Of a DNA stretch of 64,000 nucleotides, positions 7,404 to 15,219 are shown piece by piece. Under the pieces are notes generated by a model, which was given only the letters and a program-made list of their open reading frames with translations, made no database searches and had not been told where the DNA came from. Both the position numbers and the translations under genes were made by a program. Origin of the DNA: an uncultured Fibrobacter sp. (GTDB taxonomy: Bacteria; Fibrobacterota; Fibrobacteria; Fibrobacterales; Fibrobacteraceae); contig CAMKMX010000012.1 in assembly GCA_946414025.1 (NCBI GenBank), positions 1-64,000 on the forward strand. Direction: 5' to 3'. The first letter of the stretch is position 1, and the number at the start of each line of letters is the position of its first letter.

Positions 7404-7633
7404 CCGTAAAGCAGTCCTTTTTGGTAGAGGGAATTGTCAGCGACATGGCGAAATGGCTGATGGAGGATCGATCCGTATCTTTGACGGATGCACTAGGTCT
7501 TATATACAATTCACAGACTTTTGAAAAACTTCAGAATTCTGCGACAGGGCTATGTTCGGAAAGTTCCGCCTACAACTACGACATCCTGGCTTCTGAGTTG
7601 GAAAATGGAGAAATTGTGCAAACGGAAGTTTAG
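7400..7633 (+). CDS. Third gene of the DUF3990-like module (DUF3791-like)
   Basis: Encodes 77 residues (SFLVEGIVSDMAKWLMEDRS, then LTDALGLIYNSQTFEKLQ). The pattern of an N-terminal helix, a D-A-L segment and YNSxTFEKLQ resembles small proteins that accompany DUF3990 toxins. ATG 7400 overlaps the preceding stop (ATGA), so the three genes form one translationally coupled unit. It may be a second antitoxin or neutralising partner. Confidence 0.6.
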   Translation: MTVKQSFLVEGIVSDMAKWLMEDRSVSLTDALGLIYNSQTFEKLQNSATGLCSESSAYNYDILASELENGEIVQTEV

Positions 7634-7662
7634 AACCATTAAATGCGTAACAAACCTTATGC

Positions 7663-7692
7663 AAAAAGGACGGACCATTGGTCCGCCCTTTT
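7663..7692. terminator. Bidirectional terminator between the TA module and silent pilin cassette 2
   Basis: AAAAGGACGGACC / GGTCCGCCCTTTT pair around a 3-base loop with one mismatch, A tract on the left and T tract on the right. It serves both the + strand module and the convergent cassette. Confidence 0.75.
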
Positions 7693-7713
7693 GAACTTGT
7701 TTGCTAATTAAGA

Positions 7714-8067
7714 TTAGAAGCTACGTCCAGAAGTCAGAGACTTAAAGGAAGGAGTCAAATCATAGCAAGCGGAGACACCACCAGCCTTGTACAGGACGCT
7801 TCCCTGACCGTTTGCAGAAGCAGCAGCGTCAAGTTGCGCACCAAGCTTCCATGCATCTGTCTGAACTCCACAATCGTTCAGCTTCTGCAAGGTCTGCACA
7901 GTCCACTTCCCATCCTCAGCGGTACCCTCATTGTACTGGAAAATGGCAGACTTTGAATGGCCACTCCAGACGCTTCCCGGCCCGGTGTAGCCGATTTCGC
8001 TCCAAGTACCAACCTTGTCGCCCTTTTCCACCACGTAGGCATCCTGCATATTGATGTAGGTTCCTGC
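7714..8067 (-). pseudogene. Silent pilin cassette 2 (C-terminal domain only)
   Basis: The minus strand from 8067 to the stop at 7714-7716 encodes AGTYINMQDAYVVEKGDKVGTW... to LTPSFKSLTSGRSF, about 117 residues, with the same two framing cysteines (LNDC, VSAC) as the expressed pilin. Eighteen bases at 8067-8050 are identical to 3348-3365 of the expressed gene, and upstream of that point identity ends at once. There is no signal peptide, no hydrophobic helix and no usable start at its 5' end. The coding frame is intact. Its 5' boundary lies only 83 bp from the start of the divergent GT-C-like gene copy 2. Confidence 0.8.
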
Positions 8068-8149
8068 AGAATTTACCGGAATCGCCCTATTTTACAAGAA
8101 AGTCACCTAAAAGCATTTGCAAAGCAAATTTTTACTACCTTTTTTCCAT

Positions 8150-9838
8150 ATGTTCCGTCGCTCTCCCCTATTTTTAGCACTATTGCTAAACCTGTTCTTT
8201 CTGGCCCTGTATTTTGCCTTCGGCATCGTTCGGCACGGGTCTCTAGACGACTATTTTATGTCCAGCATTTTGACAGGGGCATATGGTGGTGCATACGACA
8301 TCCATATGTATTTTGTTAGTTCAGCATACGGATTTTTTCTAAAACCCTTCTATTGGCTGTTCCCCAAAGTAGGTTGGTATTTTATTTTTGAACTGGCAGG
8401 CACATTTGCGGCCTTCACGACATTTACCTTTTTTCTGATTCAGCGAATGGGAATAAAAATGGGTGTTGCCCTATCCACCCTGTTGCTTGCGTCCCTTACC
8501 CCCGACTTCTACTTTCAACTGAGTTTTACCCAATGTGCCACCATCTACACGGCGGCGGGAATCCTCACATTTTTCTTCGCACAGGGCAGAAAAAGATTAT
8601 TAATACTCGGAAGCCTATTCTTATTTGCAGGCAGCGTTATGCGATGGGAAGGATATCTCCTTGGAGCACCCTATCTAGTGATATTCATCTTTCTTCAAAT
8701 CATTCTCAGACAACATTCCTGGAAAATCAACCTCATAACCATTTGTATCTGCCTTTTTGCAATATACGGAGTCCACAAGGTTGACAGGTCACTTTATACC
8801 GAGGGCGAATACAAATACTACGCCGCCTATCAAGGTCCTCGTTCTTTCTTTGGAGATGGGGCATTTTACGACCGACAATCAACCTTTGACGAACTACAAG
8901 AACGCGAGAAGAATGGTCCCGACCTCAGGTTGTTAAATAACTGGATGTTCTACGACACCGATGTATTCTCTAGAGACAGCCTTCTCTCCATTATTGACAT
9001 TGCAAACAACAACCTTTACACGCCCAATCCAAAGCGGATGCCCGTTGCATTCTTTATGGCTGTATCTAGGGAACTCACCCGCAGTCTAGGCTGGTGCTGG
9101 GCCATATTCTGTATATTCTTATTGCTTGCAAAGTCAAGACTTTCAAATTTCTACCCCTGGGTGTCACTAGGAATTATCGGTATTTCTATCGGCTACCTAC
9201 TGCTAGTGAACCGAGTAGCGTACCATGTAGAATCCGGCATTTGGCTTTATGCCATTACCTGCAGCATTTTCTTTATGCCGAAAGACGTTCTTATTCCAGC
9301 AGCCTTTATGGCAAAATGGAACAAGGTCGTTCCAATATTCCTACTAGCCCTAGCATTTTTCTTCGCCTATTTTGGAATTACTGAACAGGAATCTTTCAAA
9401 AAAAACTGGCACATTATTGAGCATATGCAGGTTCCAAAAGATTGGCACGATTTTTTGGAATACGCAAAGCACCACGACGAAGATGTTTTTTTACTATCCT
9501 TTGAAAAATACAAAGACTTGGGAACATTTAGGAATCCCCCCTACAAAGCCATTAAACCCGGCAGCTGGAACAACATATTCTCCTGGGGTTATTGGAACAT
9601 CCACCTGCCCGCTATGAAGCAAGAACTAAAGAACAGGGGCATTGAGAACCCTATCCGCGACATAATTCACAAGAATGTATATCTGTTGGAAGACAACAAT
9701 CAACCGACACTACAAGAATTCTACAAAACTCATTATCACGACTCCCTATGGGTAGATACCGTCAAGACCTTCGGAAACCTTATGTTGCTTCAATACCATT
9801 CCACTAAAGAGCAAGATGCTGAAGGGGTGCAGCAATGA
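8150..9838 (+). CDS. GT-C-like polytopic membrane protein (copy 2)
   Basis: From ATG 8150 it encodes 562 residues, matching copy 1 (3777-5468) in length and layout. It has a first membrane segment, SLDDYFMSSILTGAYGG (Asp33, Asp34), about ten membrane segments, and a soluble C-terminal domain with GYWNIHLPAM. A TTG at 8117 is in frame but would add residues that copy 1 lacks. No pilin precedes it in the same direction; instead silent pilin cassette 2 lies head-to-head with it. The likely role is the same as copy 1, a membrane glycosyltransferase using a lipid-linked sugar, and this is inference. It overlaps the next gene by 4 bp. Confidence 0.65.
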   Translation: MFRRSPLFLALLLNLFFLALYFAFGIVRHGSLDDYFMSSILTGAYGGAYDIHMYFVSSAYGFFLKPFYWLFPKVGWYFIFELAGTFAAFTTFTFFLIQRMGIKMGVALSTLLLASLTPDFYFQLSFTQCATIYTAAGILTFFFAQGRKRLLILGSLFLFAGSVMRWEGYLLGAPYLVIFIFLQIILRQHSWKINLITICICLFAIYGVHKVDRSLYTEGEYKYYAAYQGPRSFFGDGAFYDRQSTFDELQEREKNGPDLRLLNNWMFYDTDVFSRDSLLSIIDIANNNLYTPNPKRMPVAFFMAVSRELTRSLGWCWAIFCIFLLLAKSRLSNFYPWVSLGIIGISIGYLLLVNRVAYHVESGIWLYAITCSIFFMPKDVLIPAAFMAKWNKVVPIFLLALAFFFAYFGITEQESFKKNWHIIEHMQVPKDWHDFLEYAKHHDEDVFLLSFEKYKDLGTFRNPPYKAIKPGSWNNIFSWGYWNIHLPAMKQELKNRGIENPIRDIIHKNVYLLEDNNQPTLQEFYKTHYHDSLWVDTVKTFGNLMLLQYHSTKEQDAEGVQQ

Positions 9839-10587
9839 AAAGATGGCAGATAATAAATCTGATTGCTTTTCTCATATTGATTTTCGCAACGGTTTTCCTG
9901 ATATACATCTTAGGAAAGATGGATCTCATCGGTCCTTTTGGCAAGCCCTGGCACTTACTGCCTGCGGTTCACGAGGATTCTCTTTCAGCAACCTACAAAG
10001 GTTCCTACCAGATAATGGGCAAGACTCCCCTACGAGCAACGCTGTTAGACACAACCAAGACAAATGTCTTTATCTTGATAGACGCCTGGGGTGTCCCCGT
10101 TGACGAAAATATTTTGGCATTGGACCTAAAAGAATTTGAGACCTTACCCCACAAATTCGCCCTGCACCGCAGGCTAGCCAATTATACCAGCCATGCGGAA
10201 CACGCTGAATTCCGAAACAACTTCGCAAGCAATGTTTTTCTTTTCAGCGGAGACTCTTTGCAATTCAATCGTCAAGAATACATTCCCTCTCTCGGTTTTC
10301 TAAATTCCATTTTCTGTAATGACTGCGGCAACAGCGTAATCATAAACCAAATTGACTCCATACTCCTTGAACCAGAGCACCCCCAATTTGTCGCCTGGAC
10401 CGCACGAGCATCAACGGTCGGCGACCACAGCGAAATCCGCCAAGCTCTCAGTCAAATCGCTGATTTGGCAAAAAGACACCCCGAAGTCCGCTTTGTTGTT
10501 CAAGGAACACATCGGCCAGTCCTTTGCGGACCAGAAATCAGGAATTCCTATAAGGCTCATTGGGTACCTGTGGCAATTCTTAACTAA
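9835..10587 (+). CDS. Membrane-anchored alkaline-phosphatase-fold-like protein (copy 2)
   Basis: A 250-residue paralogue of 5449-6207 with one N-terminal membrane segment, then NVFILIDAWGVPVDE (about residues 75-89) and FVVQGTHRPVLCGPE near the end. ATGA overlap with the preceding GT-C-like gene shows that the pair is a conserved two-gene unit. The metal-site-like Asp in LIDAWG is kept in both copies. The function is unknown. Confidence 0.5.
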   Translation: MKRWQIINLIAFLILIFATVFLIYILGKMDLIGPFGKPWHLLPAVHEDSLSATYKGSYQIMGKTPLRATLLDTTKTNVFILIDAWGVPVDENILALDLKEFETLPHKFALHRRLANYTSHAEHAEFRNNFASNVFLFSGDSLQFNRQEYIPSLGFLNSIFCNDCGNSVIINQIDSILLEPEHPQFVAWTARASTVGDHSEIRQALSQIADLAKRHPEVRFVVQGTHRPVLCGPEIRNSYKAHWVPVAILN

Positions 10588-10645
10588 CTTTTCTTACAAG
10601 TTGATTTTCTAAGCAACGGCATCCTTTCTTTGAGACCTACCAAAT

Positions 10646-11170
10646 ATGACTTTCGAAAAATACGGCATTACACTTAAACGGCTTACAGAGGATAAGATAG
10701 AGCTTGTCCGTAATTGGCGTAATGACCCGAAAATTTCGCAGTATATGGAGTTTAGGGACTATATCACTCCAGAAATGCAGGCCAAGTGGTTTGCAAAAAT
10801 CGACAACGACCAGAATTACTATTTCATCATAGAATATAAAGGTAAAGAAATCGGCTTGACCAATGTCAAGGATATTGATTATGGTGCCAAAACGGGTGAA
10901 GGCGGAATTTTTATCTATGATGATTCGTTCCTGAATTCTGACATCCCATTCCGCGTGATTTTTGCATTGAACGATTTTTGCTTTGATGAACTGCGGCTGG
11001 AGCGAATGATCGCCCATATTATGAGTGACAACAAGCGTGCAATAGATTTCAACCTGATTCTTGGGTATAAGAAAGATGCTTCAAGTCCCGATACGGGCAA
11101 GATGATATATATTTTGACTAAGGAAGATTACTTAAAGCAGCGCAATCGGTTTGCAAAGCTTTTGAAATAA
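10646..11170 (+). CDS. GNAT-family N-acetyltransferase, possible PseH-type
   Basis: A 174-residue GNAT protein of the RimJ/RimL-like branch (ITLKRLTEDKIELVRNWRND at the start, NDFCFDELRLERMIAHIMSDNKRAI in the acetyl-CoA-binding half). Such enzymes in surface-sugar clusters acetylate amino sugars. PseH, the 4-N-acetyltransferase of the pseudaminic pathway, has this size and fold and is otherwise missing from the pse genes at 21343-29215. It starts a + strand run with ACP, KAS III, FkbH and ACP genes, so it could instead transfer an acyl group made by those. The two options cannot be separated from sequence alone. Confidence 0.7.
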   Translation: MTFEKYGITLKRLTEDKIELVRNWRNDPKISQYMEFRDYITPEMQAKWFAKIDNDQNYYFIIEYKGKEIGLTNVKDIDYGAKTGEGGIFIYDDSFLNSDIPFRVIFALNDFCFDELRLERMIAHIMSDNKRAIDFNLILGYKKDASSPDTGKMIYILTKEDYLKQRNRFAKLLK

Positions 11171-11178
11171 GGTGCTTT

Positions 11179-11421
11179 ATGGATATTACTGAATTTGTAT
11201 CGCAGTTTGCCGACCAGTTTATGAATCCGAACGAGACGGATTTTTCGCCCGAGACCCGCTTCCATGAATTGAGCGGATGGTCGTCCATGACTGCCTTGAT
11301 GGAAATCGCTATGATGGAAGAGAATTATGGTGTTACCGTGCCTAGCGAAGAGATTCAAGATGCTGTAACCATTCAAGATTTGTTCAACGCTGTCCAACGG
11401 AACAAGGAAAAGAACTGCTAG
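11179..11421 (+). CDS. Acyl carrier protein 1
   Basis: An 80-residue acidic ACP-like protein. The phosphopantetheine attachment site is in LSGWSSMTALMEI (Ser35/Ser36), where the usual DSL is replaced by W-S-S-M. Helix III ends with IQDLFNAV. It lies 8 bp after the GNAT gene and 3 bp before the KAS III gene, so it is in one operon. It probably carries a short acyl chain for surface-glycan modification rather than for bulk fatty acid synthesis. Confidence 0.8.
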   Translation: MDITEFVSQFADQFMNPNETDFSPETRFHELSGWSSMTALMEIAMMEENYGVTVPSEEIQDAVTIQDLFNAVQRNKEKNC

Positions 11422-11424
11422 ATT

Positions 11425-12441
11425 ATGGCGATTCTGGATTACAAAGATATCGGTATTTCTGCTATTGCCGCATGTGTTCCCCCAAAGGTGATGAAAAACA
11501 AGGACCTTGCCGGATTCCTGAATGCAGAGGAATTGCAGAAGGTTATTGAATTTGTTGGTATAGAAGAAAAACGCTATGCGGAACCAAATGTCTGTGCCTC
11601 AGATCTTTGCTATAAGGCGGCTTTGAAGCTGTTTGAAGATAACCAAGTCAATCCGAAAGAGATCGATGCCCTTATTTTCTTAAGCCAAACTCCTGATTAT
11701 CGTCAGCCTGCGACCGCCCCGCATTTGGCATCGCGGCTTGGGCTTTCGACGGGAGTACTTTCTTTTGACGTGAACTTGGCCTGTTCGGGTTATGTATATG
11801 GTCTCGCAACCTCGTTTGCTTTTGCAGCAAATCATGGTGTGCGCGAGGTGCTGCTCCTTACTGGTGAGACCATGTCGAAAACCATATCCCAGAATGACAA
11901 GGGGATGGTGCCGCTATTCGGCGATGCCGGAACTGCCACCTTGATTGAGCAAGGCGAATTCGGTGCATCTGCTTTTTCCTTGAATTCTGACGGCAGAAAG
12001 GCTGACGTGCTGAAAATGACATACGGAGGCTACCGTAACCTCAGTTGCGGCAAGGAAGAAACCTTGCAGATGGATGGCATGGAAGTATTCAACTTCGGCA
12101 TCCGAGCAGTTCCCTCTGACATTCGTAATCTGCTGAAGCATATTGGCAAGACCGTAGAAGATATCGATTTACTGATTTACCACCAGGCGAATAAATTCAT
12201 GACAGATTTTTTCAGCAAACACCTCAAGCTTTCGCCAGAAAAAACGCCGTATTCGCTACGCCGCTTCGGGAATACAAGCTCGGCGTCTGTTCCGCTCACG
12301 ATTGTTTCAGAACTACACGATTGCACAAAATATCCGCAACGCGGGTCGATCCTGTTTTCTGGCTTTGGCTCTGGACTTTCTTGGGGAACAGCATGGCTGA
12401 ACTTGTCAAGAACAAAAATTTCGGAACTGGTGGAGTATTGA
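11425..12441 (+). CDS. 3-oxoacyl-ACP synthase III family protein
   Basis: A 338-residue thiolase-fold enzyme with the KAS III triad: Cys120 in DVNLACSGYVYG, His253 in IYHQANKFM and Asn283 in FGNTSSASVPL. The length is normal for the family. Placed between an ACP gene and an FkbH gene, it most likely makes or transfers a short acyl chain for a glycan substituent. Such ACP / KAS III / FkbH sets occur in tetronate and polysaccharide clusters. The start ATG 11425 follows the ACP stop by 3 bp. Confidence 0.85.
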   Translation: MAILDYKDIGISAIAACVPPKVMKNKDLAGFLNAEELQKVIEFVGIEEKRYAEPNVCASDLCYKAALKLFEDNQVNPKEIDALIFLSQTPDYRQPATAPHLASRLGLSTGVLSFDVNLACSGYVYGLATSFAFAANHGVREVLLLTGETMSKTISQNDKGMVPLFGDAGTATLIEQGEFGASAFSLNSDGRKADVLKMTYGGYRNLSCGKEETLQMDGMEVFNFGIRAVPSDIRNLLKHIGKTVEDIDLLIYHQANKFMTDFFSKHLKLSPEKTPYSLRRFGNTSSASVPLTIVSELHDCTKYPQRGSILFSGFGSGLSWGTAWLNLSRTKISELVEY

Positions 12442-12442
12442 C

Positions 12443-13993
12443 ATGACGCATGTGTTTAGAAATTCGACGGCAGAACTGCTGTTTGGCAATGCAGGGTATT
12501 CTTTTTCGGGATATGACGAAATCGTTTATTCCGGCAATGCCGATTCCTTTATATGGTTCTATACGGTTCCATTTCATGCCGACACGCAGTCTGTAGCAAC
12601 CGAGATTTCTAGCTATGCGGAACGATTGAAATTTGTCCATTCGCAAATTCCTGCAACGAGTCAGTTGATTGTTTTTACCCTTTATCGCCTTTTTGATTTT
12701 AAGGCGGAATCAATGGATTTCTCGGTGGAATCATCAATTGACGGCTTTAATTCCTTTGTCCTTGAATTTGCTAAAACAAATTCTAATGTGCGAGTCGTTG
12801 ATTTTTCTGATTTTTGCAGTCGTTATGCCACTGCAGATTTAATTGATTGGAAATTCTATTTTCTTTCGCAAGCGGCGATAAATCCGAAATTGGCCATCGC
12901 ATTCAGGAAATGGTTTGAATTAAAGAAATCGTCTTTCTCAAAGCCTGCAAAAAAGTGCTTTGTCCTTGACTTGGACAACACTTTGTGGGGCGGAATTCTC
13001 GGTGAAGACGGGCCGGAGCACCTGAAGATTGGCGGAGACTACCCCGGTAAAGCGTTCTTGCTTTTTCAGCAGCAAATTCTGGAATTGCAAAAACGCGGAA
13101 TAATCCTTGCAGTATGTAGCAAGAATAACGAAAAAGATGTGTGGGAATTTGTTGACAATAGCCGTGACCAGGTTATAAAGAAACAACACATTGCCGCCTG
13201 GCGCATAAACTGGAATGACAAGGCTGGCAATATAGCTGAACTTGCGAAGGAACTGAATATCGGCTTAGATAGTATGGTGTTCCTTGACGACCAGCCTGCT
13301 GAACGCGAACTGGTAAAGAGCATGCTCCCTGAAGTAACTGTTCCTGATTTCCCGACGGCCCCGTATCTGTTGCCGGTGTTTTTCAAGAATTTGCAGGAAC
13401 AGTATTTTAACATATATCAGGCATCTGCCGAAGACCTTCGCAAGACGGAACAATACAAGCAGAATGCGGAACGCCGTCAGTTGCAGCAACTGTTCACAAA
13501 TATCGACGACTTTATCAAGAGCCTGCAAATCGAAACGACCATTCGCTTGAACGACCCTGCGGACTTGCCCCGCATCGCCCAAATGTCGCAAAAAACAAAC
13601 CAGTTCAACTTGACCGGCAAACGCTATACGGACTTGGAACTCAAGGAAATTATTGAACGCAACGGAAAAGTTTTCTCGCTTTCGGTGAAGGACAAATTTG
13701 GCGATAGCGGACTTACTGGAGCGGCTATCGTATCGCTAATCGGCAATGAAGCTCATATAGAGAACCTGTTCTTGAGCTGCCGAATTTTGGGACGCAAAAT
13801 CGAAAATACATTTGTGGAACAAATCCTCTTAGGTCTGAAAGAGGTGCCGCTGGAGAACGTGACGGCGGTTTATAACAAGACTCCAAAAAACCAATTGGTG
13901 GAAAATTTCTACGAGTCTGTGGGCTTTTCAGTGATGGACAAGGGTGAACAGAAAAAAACTTATGTATATTACTTGAAAAAGGATAACGTATGA
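12443..13993 (+). CDS. FkbH-like HAD-IIIC protein
   Basis: A 516-residue protein of the FkbH family. An N-terminal domain (about 1-165) is followed by the HAD core, CFVLDLDNTLWGGILGEDG with Asp176 and Asp178, then VCSKNNEKDV and FLDDQPAERE. The C-terminal part is GNAT-like (about 360-516; GDSGLTGAAIVS, FLSCRILGRKIE). FkbH-type enzymes load a glyceryl group from 1,3-bisphosphoglycerate onto an ACP. It starts 1 bp after the KAS III gene and overlaps the second ACP by 4 bp. The substrate here is inferred from the family. Confidence 0.85.
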   Translation: MTHVFRNSTAELLFGNAGYSFSGYDEIVYSGNADSFIWFYTVPFHADTQSVATEISSYAERLKFVHSQIPATSQLIVFTLYRLFDFKAESMDFSVESSIDGFNSFVLEFAKTNSNVRVVDFSDFCSRYATADLIDWKFYFLSQAAINPKLAIAFRKWFELKKSSFSKPAKKCFVLDLDNTLWGGILGEDGPEHLKIGGDYPGKAFLLFQQQILELQKRGIILAVCSKNNEKDVWEFVDNSRDQVIKKQHIAAWRINWNDKAGNIAELAKELNIGLDSMVFLDDQPAERELVKSMLPEVTVPDFPTAPYLLPVFFKNLQEQYFNIYQASAEDLRKTEQYKQNAERRQLQQLFTNIDDFIKSLQIETTIRLNDPADLPRIAQMSQKTNQFNLTGKRYTDLELKEIIERNGKVFSLSVKDKFGDSGLTGAAIVSLIGNEAHIENLFLSCRILGRKIENTFVEQILLGLKEVPLENVTAVYNKTPKNQLVENFYESVGFSVMDKGEQKKTYVYYLKKDNV

Positions 13994-14211
13994 GTAAGTC
14001 CGAACAGTTGCTGCAAATTTTTAAGGATGTCCTAGAAACGCAGGACATTGATGCTACGGTTTCGCAAGAGAATTGCGAGGCGTGGGACTCCATTCATCAT
14101 TTGAACTTGATTGTCGCTATCGAAGGGGCGTTCAATATTTCTCTGGAACCCGAAGAAATGGAACAAATGCAAGATTTTGCGACTGCGTTGAAGATTGTGG
14201 AAGGGAAATGA
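13990..14211 (+). CDS. Acyl carrier protein 2
   Basis: A 73-residue ACP with attachment Ser34 in EAWDSIHHLNLIVAIE. The ATG overlaps the FkbH stop, which fits FkbH loading this ACP. A second ACP in the same operon (11179-11421) suggests that the two carry different chains. The + strand operon ends here, 7 bp from the end of the convergent glycosyltransferase gene; no terminator hairpin is evident. Confidence 0.85.
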   Translation: MSKSEQLLQIFKDVLETQDIDATVSQENCEAWDSIHHLNLIVAIEGAFNISLEPEEMEQMQDFATALKIVEGK

Positions 14212-14218
14212 GCTCTGA

Positions 14219-15184
14219 CTAGAAATTTCTAGTCCACTCCACTCCCATTTGTATTTTTTCGTCTGCACAGAATATTGAATCCATGGCAGTAGTGAAAGTC
14301 GATATAGCTCGTTTGAAATGGAATTTTTCTTTTAACTGGTATAATTCAAATGGGATTTTGTTGTTGTTTAGGATGACTGCGTTGGGCAATATTTTGGAGT
14401 AATCTTCTTTTTCTCTTGGATGGGCCTTTACATAGAGAGTACCAACAGCATACTTTTCAGCTAGATATTGGTATATTTCAATTTTTTTTGAATGGCTTAC
14501 ATAGCCATCTTCGGAAAGAGGCTGCGTTAACAGAAGAGAATAATCCCCTTTGGGCGAAAAAAGAAGGGGCTGATAGTTGAACGCATAAGCAATGGTGTCG
14601 ACATCATTATCACTTAAACTTTTGAATAGTTGGTCTCTATTCATTTCTATAGAGTTGGGATATTTGATACGCATTTTACTAATGTCGTTGACTTCAATTG
14701 TTTTTGTGAATTTCGATTCTCCGAAACTATCCCATGAAAAGCCTAATAATAGATATAACTTATGGCGATGTTTACGTACATAAGCTTCCAAATCAGAAGA
14801 AAAACAATTAAGTCCATCTTCTATGAGGTTATAATCTTTCTTCATGAAGTTTAGAAAACAGCCGTAATAGTCGTTATCGTTAAATATGAACACTTCTTTA
14901 TTTTTTAACCATTTTTCGTTAATATTGTGATTCTGCCTTATAAAAAAAGGAAGTAATGGTATTTTCTTTTGACGCAATTTGAGATTCAGAAGACCAATAA
15001 AGTTCTCAATCAAATTAAAACATAAAACTTCTTTAAAGATTGTTTTTAATCTTTTTATCGTGGTTGAAGAAAAATTTTGTTTATACAATAAAACAACGTC
15101 TTTTCCCATTCTTTTTTCAAGAATTGTTTTAGTGGCACAAATCAATAAATGATACGGAGTTTCTATTATATATACCCTAGTCAT
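14219..15184 (-). CDS. Glycosyltransferase family 52-like (sialyltransferase type)
   Basis: A 321-residue protein beginning MTRVYIIETPYHLLICATK, the N-terminal signature of GT52 / lipooligosaccharide sialyltransferases. The middle contains YNLIEDGLNCF and the C-terminal part KAHPREKEDY, typical of the donor-binding half of this and related polysialyltransferase-like folds. GT52 enzymes use CMP-activated nonulosonic acids, and a CMP-pseudaminate pathway is encoded at 21343-29215. It may therefore transfer pseudaminic acid. The gene is clearly AT-rich compared with the flanking acyl operon. Confidence 0.75.
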   Translation of the reverse strand: MTRVYIIETPYHLLICATKTILEKRMGKDVVLLYKQNFSSTTIKRLKTIFKEVLCFNLIENFIGLLNLKLRQKKIPLLPFFIRQNHNINEKWLKNKEVFIFNDNDYYGCFLNFMKKDYNLIEDGLNCFSSDLEAYVRKHRHKLYLLLGFSWDSFGESKFTKTIEVNDISKMRIKYPNSIEMNRDQLFKSLSDNDVDTIAYAFNYQPLLFSPKGDYSLLLTQPLSEDGYVSHSKKIEIYQYLAEKYAVGTLYVKAHPREKEDYSKILPNAVILNNNKIPFELYQLKEKFHFKRAISTFTTAMDSIFCADEKIQMGVEWTRNF

Positions 15185-15219
15185 TTTGAATATCCTGTTA
15201 TAATATTACCAAAATACTT

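Noticed and set aside
3348..8067. A site-specific invertase (Piv or serine/tyrosine recombinase) for the pilin segments
   Set aside because: No recombinase gene is seen in the window; the Rpn-family gene at 588 is a nuclease family and its link to the pilin segments is unsupported.
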